Shown here one piece after another: positions 1-5,096 of a DNA stretch of 5,096 bases. The DNA comes from an uncultured Planctomycetota bacterium (GTDB lineage Bacteria > Planctomycetota > UBA1135 > GCA-002686595), in assembly GCA_903829565.1 (NCBI GenBank), contig CAIKQM010000070.1:1-5096 (forward strand), given 5' to 3'. A model generated the notes under the pieces. The model was given only the letters and a program-made list of their open reading frames with translations. It searched no databases and was not told the origin of the DNA. The position numbers and the translations under genes were made by a program. Positions within the stretch are counted from its first letter, which is position 1, and every line of letters begins with the position of its first letter.

Positions 1-64
1 AACTCATACCCAACAACTACTTACGCCCACATATCCGCATTGGGCACAGACACCCACCCTGCTT

Positions 65-90
65 GCGAAGCGCGCTTTTCGGCGCTTCGC
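65..90 (-). terminator. Hairpin after the helicase gene, possible terminator without T-run
   Basis: GCGAAGCGC (65-73) and GCGCTTCGC (82-90) form a perfect nine-base stem with an eight-base loop, 15 bases past the helicase stop. On the minus strand the sequence after the stem is AAGCAGGGTG, with no T-run. It may therefore stabilise the 3' end of the transcript rather than end transcription by itself. The remaining bases from 1 to 64 show no gene or repeat that I can support. Confidence 0.45.
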
Positions 91-105
91 CCACCGCCGA
101 GTCCC

Positions 106-3100
106 CTACGCCACCGCCAGCGACTTGGTCAAGTCCGCCGGCAAGGCCTGGTCGAGCTTCCACGTGATCGACATCGGCAGCTCGCCCTCGTGGCGCACGT
201 AGCTCGCCGGGCCTAGGAAGTAGAACGCGCGCTCGTCGGCTTGTTCGCGGGCAAAGAGGAGGACGCTCGAGCCGCGCGCGGCGTGGTGCTGGTAGCGCAG
301 GCCCGTCTCGCTGCCGGCGCGCGTGGTGGACTGGCTCTGCCAGTGGATTAGCTCGCGGCTGATGGCGTAGTCCTCGTACATTGTGGTCGGTGAGAAACGA
401 CCCTCTGACTTGTGCTTAGTGAACGCCAGAAGGTCAGCCTGCGCTTCCTGAGCCCAGTACACGCCGGTTTGCCACAAAGGCGGCTTGGCGCCCGTGCCAA
501 GATTCATGGCGGCGAAGATCTCGAGACGCGTATAGCGCGCGTGCAGCACCAACGGCACATCGGGATGCGTGCGCAGTGGCGCGCCCAGATGGTCAATGCG
601 TTCGTCGAGCACATCCATGAGTTGCAGCAGCTCCGCGCGCACTTGCGGGTGCAGCCAAACGAGGTTGCAGGCTTCGCCTAGCGACTCCTTGCGCGAGATC
701 GCCTGATCCGCCACCGATGCGACCAACATGCGCAAGTAGCGACGCTCGCGCTCGGTAAGCAGGTCCGGATCCGGGGGCGTAGCGCGTTGCAGCAACGAGC
801 GATACGCATCAATGCGTTCTTGATCATCGACATGCAGCAGGCGCCCGCACGCGCGACGCAGAGCCTCTTCGTTGGGGCCGGCCGGCGCCACGCGGAAGCC
901 CGCGTCTTCCAGCAACTCGGACCAGCTCTTTGTACCGGCGTACAGATCCTCGGCGGTCATGCCGCTGGCTTCCAAGTAGCCGCGAAGGGTCACCTGCGCG
1001 GCACCTCGAGCGTATTCACGCAACGCCTCGATCTTCTCAGCCCAGCGGCTGGGGATCGCTTTGCGAATGTTCTCGAGCACGATCTGCGCTGCAACGCGAT
1101 CGAGCTCCATATGGCAACCTGCCGGCAAGTACGGGAAGCCGCGCTCGATCTGCTGGATCAACTGTTTGCGAGTGCCACCCAACAGCGCAGTGAGTCGCTG
1201 GTCAAAACGGAACTCCGTGCGATGCAGGCCCACGAAGTCCAACACGGTGCAGTGCGTCTTGCCCACCATGCGGCGCAGGCCACGGCCAAGTTGCTGCAAG
1301 AAGAGAGTCCCGCTGTCCGTGGGCCGCAACATCAACAACGTGTCGACGGAAGGCACGTCGACACCTTCGTTGAAAAGATCCACAGAGAAGACGATGTTGA
1401 GCCGGCGCTGCGCTAGGTCACGCAGTGCTTGCTCGCGTTCCTCACGCGGCGTGTCGGCCCAAATGGCGGTAGCCACGAGGCCAACCTCTTGGGCAATGCG
1501 CGCCATGTACCGCGCGTGCTCCACGCTGACACAGAAGCCCAACGCACACATGCGCTTCACATTGGGAATGCGACGCTGAAGCTCCTTGAACACAAAACGA
1601 GCCCACACGTCATTCGCCGTGTAGATGTTCGTCAGACCATCCACGTCGTAACCGCGACCGCGCTTCCAAGGGATGCGCGTGAGATCCAACCCGTCGTGCA
1701 CTCCGTAGTAGCTGAATGGCACCAAACGCTGATGGTCAATGGCATCCCACAAACGCAGTTCAGCGGCAATGCGCCCATCAAAGTAGTCCAGCACCGAAAG
1801 CCCGTCCGCGCGCTCGGGTGTCGCAGTGAGGCCCAGCAACTCTACAGGCTGCATGTGTTGCAGCAACGCGCGGTAGCTGCCTGCAGCTGCGTGATGGAAC
1901 TCGTCGATAATGAGCACATCAAAGTGCGCAGGATCGATTTGCTCTAGGCCGCCTGCAGACAGGCTCTGGATCGAAGCAAACACATGGTCAAATTGGCGCG
2001 GTCGCTGCCCACCCACCCAAAGCTCTCCAAAGGTGTAGTCGCGCAGCGCATGACGAAAGGTAGCCCGGCTCTGCTTGAGGATCTCTTCGCGGTGAGCGAC
2101 GAAGAGGAGTCGCGCTCGAGGTAGCTCGCTCGCCAAGTTCGCGTAGTCGAGCGCGGACATGACGGTCTTGCCTGTACCTGTTGCCGAGACGAGCAGGTTG
2201 CGGTGATGCCCGCGCCGACGGGCAAGTTGGATCTGCTCTAACAAGCGCAGCTGGAACGGCTCAGGCCGCAACTCGATCGGACTCAGCAGCAAGCCCTCCG
2301 CAGGTTCTTGTGCTGGCGCAGTGCGGCGTAGGAACTCCGCTTGGTCGTAAGGCAAGAAGTCGCCACTGTTCCAGTAGCTCTCGAAGACTGCAGACATCTT
2401 GTCGAGCACGACCGCGTTGCGTGCGCCGGAAACACGCATGTTCCACTCGAGTCCGCTGACCTGAGCCGAGTAGGTCAGGTTCGAAGATCCGATGTAGGCA
2501 GTCGAGAAGCCCGTCTGCCTATGAAAGTGCCAAGCCTTTGCATGCAAGCGAGTCGAACTCTCGTCGTACGAGACGCGAATGTCCGCTCCCGCTGAGGCGA
2601 GCGCTTCAAGTGCATCTACTTCGGTACTACCTGTGTACGTGGTGGTCAGCACACGCAGAGGTCGTCCTGCGCTGCAATGATGACGCAGAGCGTCTAGCAG
2701 GGGTGCAATGCCGCTCGTGCGAATGAACGCCATCACAACATCAATGCGATCTGCAGAGTGAATCTCTGCGAGCACTTGGCTCCCTATGCGCGGCTCGCCC
2801 GGTGCATTGGTGAGCAGGGTCGTGTCCAGCAGCGATAGCAACGGACTGGTGATGGACTCCATCGTCCCATCGGGCAGGCGTTGGCCGATCGCATGCAACA
2901 CTTGGGCGCTGCTCAGCGGAGCTTGATCACTCAGGTGCGCAGCAGACGTATCGCGCACGATGCTCTCAACCAACCGCCTCGTGAGAGCAACGCCTGCACT
3001 GACCCGATCGTCGGGATTCAAGCTCGACAGTGCACGCTCCAGCACCCGCGACAGGTGCAATGCCAGTCGATCCGCCGCCTCGGCGCTATCGAGTGAGTCG

Positions 3101-3195
3101 CATTCGGTCTGGTACTGATCCCCCAGTTCCGCCAACTGCGAGTGCAGCGACTCCGTCAACAATGCCTCATACAATCCGCGCTGCATTAGGCCCAT
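106..3195 (-). CDS. PLD (HKD) nuclease - SF2 helicase - DUF3427 fusion protein
   Basis: This is a 1029-residue cytoplasmic protein predicted to cut and translocate or unwind nucleic acid using ATP. After a helical N-terminus (1-130) comes a phospholipase D-type nuclease domain (about 131-290) with RLHAK (H218, K220) and GSSN (236-239). The usual HKD aspartate position holds H225. The superfamily 2 helicase (about 310-660) shows SATGTGKT (Walker A, 337-344, K343), DEFHH (motif II, 431-435), LTATP (motif III, 456-460), NEGVDVP (motif V, 609-615) and QQLGRGLRR (motif VI, 634-642), so the ATPase looks intact. The C-terminus (about 880-1020), with FSPTTMYEDYAIS, HWQSQS, FLGPASYV and SITW, matches DUF3427, whose role is unknown to me. 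The order corresponds to the COG3886 plus COG1061 arrangement. The start at 3195 is favoured by AGGA seven bases upstream; M4 (3186) is the alternative. It is the second gene of an operon with a Fic gene. Family assignment is firm; a role in defence is inference. Confidence 0.93.
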   Translation of the reverse strand: MGLMQRGLYEALLTESLHSQLAELGDQYQTECDSLDSAEAADRLALHLSRVLERALSSLNPDDRVSAGVALTRRLVESIVRDTSAAHLSDQAPLSSAQVLHAIGQRLPDGTMESITSPLLSLLDTTLLTNAPGEPRIGSQVLAEIHSADRIDVVMAFIRTSGIAPLLDALRHHCSAGRPLRVLTTTYTGSTEVDALEALASAGADIRVSYDESSTRLHAKAWHFHRQTGFSTAYIGSSNLTYSAQVSGLEWNMRVSGARNAVVLDKMSAVFESYWNSGDFLPYDQAEFLRRTAPAQEPAEGLLLSPIELRPEPFQLRLLEQIQLARRRGHHRNLLVSATGTGKTVMSALDYANLASELPRARLLFVAHREEILKQSRATFRHALRDYTFGELWVGGQRPRQFDHVFASIQSLSAGGLEQIDPAHFDVLIIDEFHHAAAGSYRALLQHMQPVELLGLTATPERADGLSVLDYFDGRIAAELRLWDAIDHQRLVPFSYYGVHDGLDLTRIPWKRGRGYDVDGLTNIYTANDVWARFVFKELQRRIPNVKRMCALGFCVSVEHARYMARIAQEVGLVATAIWADTPREEREQALRDLAQRRLNIVFSVDLFNEGVDVPSVDTLLMLRPTDSGTLFLQQLGRGLRRMVGKTHCTVLDFVGLHRTEFRFDQRLTALLGGTRKQLIQQIERGFPYLPAGCHMELDRVAAQIVLENIRKAIPSRWAEKIEALREYARGAAQVTLRGYLEASGMTAEDLYAGTKSWSELLEDAGFRVAPAGPNEEALRRACGRLLHVDDQERIDAYRSLLQRATPPDPDLLTERERRYLRMLVASVADQAISRKESLGEACNLVWLHPQVRAELLQLMDVLDERIDHLGAPLRTHPDVPLVLHARYTRLEIFAAMNLGTGAKPPLWQTGVYWAQEAQADLLAFTKHKSEGRFSPTTMYEDYAISRELIHWQSQSTTRAGSETGLRYQHHAARGSSVLLFAREQADERAFYFLGPASYVRHEGELPMSITWKLDQALPADLTKSLAVA

Positions 3196-3202
3196 TCCAG
3201 GA

Positions 3203-3206
3203 TCCT
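3203..3206 (-). promoter_or_regulatory. Shine-Dalgarno of the helicase gene, overlapping the fic stop codon
   Basis: On the minus strand the fic stop TAG (3207-3205) runs directly into TAGGA. The AGGA (3206-3203) sits seven bases before the ATG at 3195. This spacing selects M1 over the in-frame ATG at 3186, which has no equally good site. The arrangement suggests that ribosomes ending on fic help start the helicase. Confidence 0.6.
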
Positions 3207-4365
3207 AGCTGGTTCCCGCCTCGAGAATCTGCAGGTACTGTCGATAGCCGTAGAGCTTCCCGCGGAGCTTGCCGCTCAGCTCGACCACCATCCCCAGTTC
3301 CTCCATGCGGCTGACGGCAGCTTGAACCGTTGGTGCTGATAGTCCAGTAGCACGGCGCAGACTGGCGATGTTCTGGATGGCTCGTTTTTGCAGGGCCTCG
3401 TGGACGCGCAACGCCGAGCCTGGTGCGGCGGATAACTCCTGCAGCACTTTCCGGTCTTTCTGGAACATGTCGGCCAAGGCTCTCGCAGCTGCGAAGGCTC
3501 CTTGAGCGGTCGCTCGTACGCCCTCGAAGAAGAACTCCAACCACGCCTCCCAGTCCCCATCCATGCGTACACGCTGAAGCAACTCGTAGTACCGAGCTCT
3601 GTGCTGCTTGAAGTACACGCTCAAGTAAAGAAGCGGGTCCTTCATCAGCCCATCAGACACCATGATCATGGGGATCAACATCCTGCCTAGGCGACCGTTC
3701 CCGTCTAGGAAAGGGTGGATGGTCTCAAATTGAACGTGGGCAAGTGCTGCTTTCACTAATGTGGGTGTTTTGGTCGGCTGGTCGTGCACAAATCGCTCAA
3801 GATCAGCCATGCAGGCGGCTAACTCCTCAGGCGGCGGCGGCACGAACAGCGCATTGCCCGGGCGGGTGCCACCAATCCAATTTTGCGTCGACCTGAAACT
3901 GCCGGGTTGCTTGTCGCTTCCTCGACCCTGAGCGAGCAGGATGCTGTGCAACTCGCGCAAGAGCCGACTCGAAAGTGGAAAGCCTTCCGCTAGACGGTGC
4001 ATCCCATGCTCAAGGGCCTGGGCGTAGCGCGAGACATCCCGGACATCGCTCACCGACTCTCCCGATGCCGAATCCAGCTCGAAAAGGAGCAGATCCGACA
4101 ACGACGACTGGGTGCCCTCGATCTGTGAGGAAAGTACCGCTTCTTTGCGGATGAAGTTGTGGAGAAACAGAGACGTGTCCGGCAGCAACGTCGAGACGCT
4201 ATCGAGGCGCCCTATGGCCACCAAAGCAGCATCGTAGAGCTCACGCAAGTCGCCTGAAATGTCTAGCGCGGGGTTAGGAGGTAACTGAAACGGTATAAAG
4301 GCTCGCACTTGTTCCCCGCCGAGGGGCTGGGAAGGCGCGATCCTGCCTGTTGGACCTCGGAGCAT
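3205..4365 (-). CDS. Class II Fic family protein with C-terminal winged helix domain
   Basis: This is a 386-residue Fic protein. Such enzymes usually transfer AMP from ATP to a hydroxyl side chain of a target protein. The N-terminal Fic_N region (about 1-110) carries the inhibitory helix motif S/TxxxEG as SSQIEG (79-84, E83), which places it in class II, where the glutamate blocks productive ATP binding. The active-site loop HPFLDGNGRLGR (217-228, catalytic H217) is complete, and the flap precedes it (about 158-182). Residues 310-380 form a winged helix-turn-helix with a likely recognition helix around SAPTVQAAVSRMEELG (343-358), as in Fic proteins thought to bind DNA. The opening MLRGPTGR, then GGEQVRAFIP, and the closing YLQILEAGT agree with family ends, so the protein looks full length. 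No clear Shine-Dalgarno precedes the ATG. It is the first gene of an operon with the nuclease-helicase and lies downstream of an inverted repeat. The target is unknown; the helicase or a host protein are possibilities. Confidence 0.95.
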   Translation of the reverse strand: MLRGPTGRIAPSQPLGGEQVRAFIPFQLPPNPALDISGDLRELYDAALVAIGRLDSVSTLLPDTSLFLHNFIRKEAVLSSQIEGTQSSLSDLLLFELDSASGESVSDVRDVSRYAQALEHGMHRLAEGFPLSSRLLRELHSILLAQGRGSDKQPGSFRSTQNWIGGTRPGNALFVPPPPEELAACMADLERFVHDQPTKTPTLVKAALAHVQFETIHPFLDGNGRLGRMLIPMIMVSDGLMKDPLLYLSVYFKQHRARYYELLQRVRMDGDWEAWLEFFFEGVRATAQGAFAAARALADMFQKDRKVLQELSAAPGSALRVHEALQKRAIQNIASLRRATGLSAPTVQAAVSRMEELGMVVELSGKLRGKLYGYRQYLQILEAGTS

Positions 4366-4371
4366 AGCGTG

Positions 4372-4381
4372 CTTAATAAAG
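4372..4381 (+). promoter_or_regulatory. Third operator-like box, CTTAATAAAG
   Basis: CTTAATAAAG differs by one base from CTTATTAAAG, which is the right arm of the nearby inverted repeat read on the minus strand (4435-4426). It has the same orientation as the left arm box (4402-4411) and lies exactly 30 bases from it, close to three helical turns. It ends seven bases before the fic ATG, so a bound protein here would cover the start region. Confidence 0.45.
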
Positions 4382-4403
4382 ATACTTGCGTAAGCATTGG
4401 CGC

Positions 4404-4433
4404 TATTAAAGAAAACGGCGCTTTTCTTTAATA
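4404..4433. promoter_or_regulatory. Perfect 12-base inverted repeat, candidate operator of the fic-helicase operon
   Basis: The arms TATTAAAGAAAA (4404-4415) and TTTTCTTTAATA (4422-4433) are exact reverse complements around the spacer CGGCGC. The repeat is AT-rich within GC-rich surroundings and starts 39 bases upstream of the fic ATG. It also lies between two divergent genes, so it could affect both. I could not fit a convincing -35/-10 pair. Since the Fic protein carries a winged helix domain, binding of Fic to its own promoter region is the simplest reading, but this is inference. A hairpin in RNA is possible but less likely, because no transcript end is expected here. Confidence 0.6.
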
Positions 4434-4457
4434 AGACCCGCGATCAGGCCTCCATGC

Positions 4458-4481
4458 GCCTCAGCAGGCCACCTGCTAGGC
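4458..4481 (+). other. Leader hairpin before the four-helix membrane-protein gene
   Basis: GCCT (4458-4461) and AGCAGG (4463-4468) pair with CCTGCT and AGGC (4472-4481), giving ten base pairs with one bulged C (4462) and a three-base loop CCA. It ends ten bases before the ATG at 4492. It could modulate translation or insulate the gene from the neighbouring operon. No T-run follows, so a standard terminator is unlikely. Confidence 0.4.
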
Positions 4482-4491
4482 TCCCTCCACC

Positions 4492-4860
4492 ATGACCAGC
4501 TTCGCCATCTACGCGCTCGCAGCGGCACTCATGGCGCTGGTCTGGACCTTGGCGCTAGCCAAGATCAACCGCTCGCCGCTCCGCTTCCTTGGCGTGGCCG
4601 GGGCGTGGGTTGCCGTGCTGGTCTTGACCGCCTTGTGGCAGGCCGAAACCGTGCCCTCCGTCTGGCAAGCGATCCAACTTATCCTGCTGCTGTGGCTCTT
4701 GGCGATTGGGTTGCTTGTTGTCGACGTGAGTCTGTCGCTGGGCAAGCGTCCGCCGGGCTGGCGGGTGTCGGTCGCGCTGGCGCTAACGACGCTCGCCATT
4801 CATGTGGTCGCTGGTCTGCACTTTTTCTGGCTGGCCGTCGTTAGCCCCGGCGGCGTGTAG
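4492..4860 (+). CDS. Unidentified four-helix integral membrane protein
   Basis: The 122-residue product is strongly hydrophobic, with four likely membrane helices at about 3-23, 32-49, 57-79 and 93-117. Positive residues cluster after helix 1 (K24, R27, R31) and after helix 3 (K85, R86, R91), while E52 sits between helices 2 and 3. By the positive-inside rule both termini would face outward. I see no catalytic motif and do not recognise the family. Codons end mostly in G or C, which supports real coding. The ATG at 4492 has no good Shine-Dalgarno; a hairpin ends ten bases before it. The gene diverges from the Fic-helicase operon, and its last 78 bases overlap the 3' end of the DoxX-like gene on the other strand. 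Helix 4 lies largely inside that overlap, so the C-terminus is probably genuine. Confidence 0.72.
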   Translation: MTSFAIYALAAALMALVWTLALAKINRSPLRFLGVAGAWVAVLVLTALWQAETVPSVWQAIQLILLLWLLAIGLLVVDVSLSLGKRPPGWRVSVALALTTLAIHVVAGLHFFWLAVVSPGGV

Positions 4861-5096
4861 CCACACGCGCACGGCAAGCCAAGCGTTGGCGACCATCAGC
4901 GCTCCCGCCGGCAGCAGCGCGTACCACGGGTCCTCGATGTGCACGCGCACCACCAATGCGCCGAGCATCAGCACGCACAACCCCGCAGCGGCTGCGGCCA
5001 CCCAGCGTGGCGTGGGGCCGAAGACCAACCCGAGCCCGCCCGCAATCTCGAGGACGCCGGTCAGCACGCGCATCTGCGGCAGGCCGTAGCGTTCGA
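4783..5096 (-). CDS. DoxX-like family membrane protein, 5' end outside the window
   Basis: The open frame runs off the right edge; 103 residues are visible, starting ERYGLPQMRVLTGVLEIAGG, so the ATG at 5073 is probably internal. The pattern GLP, then GVLEIAGGLGL, a second helix ending in LVVRVHI and a third with ALLPAGALMVANAW matches the later three helices of the small four-helix DoxX/DoxX_2 family. The first helix should therefore lie beyond 5096. Members are inner-membrane proteins, some linked to quinone or redox functions, but many have no known role and none is assigned here. After the last helix the protein ends in a polar tail of about 20 residues containing PEKVQTSDHMNGERR. That tail lies entirely opposite the 3' end of the convergent membrane-protein gene. 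Its base composition is the highest in the window (44 of 60 G+C at 4861-4920). Confidence 0.8.
   Translation of the reverse strand, partial: ERYGLPQMRVLTGVLEIAGGLGLVFGPTPRWVAAAAAGLCVLMLGALVVRVHIEDPWYALLPAGALMVANAWLAVRVWLHAAGANDGQPEKVQTSDHMNGERR
4853..4868. other. Small hairpin at the 3' junction of the convergent genes
   Basis: GCGTGT (4853-4858) pairs with ACACGC (4863-4868) around the loop AGCC. It straddles the stop codon of the four-helix membrane-protein gene and lies inside the DoxX-like coding frame. Six pairs without a T-run make only a weak case for a shared terminator. Confidence 0.2.

Noticed and set aside
412..1947. Long plus-strand open frames opposite the helicase gene (412-681, 787-1416, 1429-1947)
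   Set aside because: All three lie in the one register where codons face helicase codons, so they stay open simply because the helicase gene avoids TTA, CTA and TCA codons. Their translations show no domain, and the helicase motifs are unmistakable.
3167..3572. Minus-strand frames at 3167-3544 and 3276-3572 inside fic
   Set aside because: They lie within the well-supported fic frame, one running across the fic-helicase junction, and give arginine- and serine-rich translations without recognisable features.
3660..3671. 12-base palindrome CCATGATCATGG inside fic
   Set aside because: It lies within conserved coding sequence (MIMV region just after the Fic motif) and is short enough to occur by chance; no second copy was seen.
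3205..4365. Doc-type or class I/III Fic toxin-antitoxin pair
   Set aside because: The inhibitory motif is inside the N-terminal part of the same protein (class II), and no small antitoxin gene precedes or follows it; the next gene is the large helicase.
4802..5089. Plus-strand frame opposite the DoxX-like gene
   Set aside because: The translation is low-complexity (Ala, Pro, Ser, Thr rich) without hydrophobic helices, while the opposite strand matches the DoxX pattern.
1..5096. Insertion sequence, CRISPR array or tRNA gene
   Set aside because: I found no regularly spaced repeats, no transposase or integrase, no terminal repeats flanking the operon and no cloverleaf-like sequence. The 12-base inverted repeat upstream of fic has no partner at the left end of the operon.

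Overview
The window holds a two-gene operon on the minus strand (about positions 4365 down to 106) that looks like an accessory, probably anti-mobile-element cassette. To its right are two small membrane-protein genes of ordinary chromosomal type. High GC, strong use of G/C-ending codons and the protein families point to a GC-rich proteobacterium (a gamma- or betaproteobacterium is my guess). The window has no rRNA, tRNA or marker gene to settle this.

The first gene of the operon (3205-4365) encodes a complete class II Fic protein. It has the inhibitory motif SSQIEG near the N-terminus, the catalytic HPFLDGNGRLGR loop in the middle and a C-terminal winged helix-turn-helix. Nine bases after its stop codon begins a 1029-residue protein (106-3195). 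That protein fuses an N-terminal HKD/phospholipase D-type nuclease domain, a full superfamily 2 helicase and a C-terminal DUF3427 region. The helicase gene's Shine-Dalgarno sequence starts inside the Fic stop codon, so the two are almost certainly co-transcribed and probably translationally coupled. A GC-rich hairpin lies 15 bases past the helicase stop.

Upstream of the Fic gene is a short AT-rich region (about 4372-4435). It carries a perfect 12-base inverted repeat with a 6-base spacer, plus a third copy of the same CTTATTAAAG-like box exactly 30 bases from the nearest one. This is the best candidate operator, most simply for the Fic protein's own winged helix domain.

An unidentified four-helix membrane protein (4492-4860, plus strand) is divergent from the operon. 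It converges on a DoxX-like membrane protein whose 5' end lies outside the window (4783-5096, minus strand). These two reading frames overlap by 78 bases at their 3' ends.

How the operon may work (inference): the nuclease-helicase-DUF3427 protein would recognise and process foreign or aberrant nucleic acid. The Fic protein would modify a target protein, possibly the helicase or a host factor, and regulate the operon through its DNA-binding domain. Fused nuclease/helicase proteins of this general type are known from bacterial defence regions. I do not know of a characterised system built on this Fic-helicase pair.
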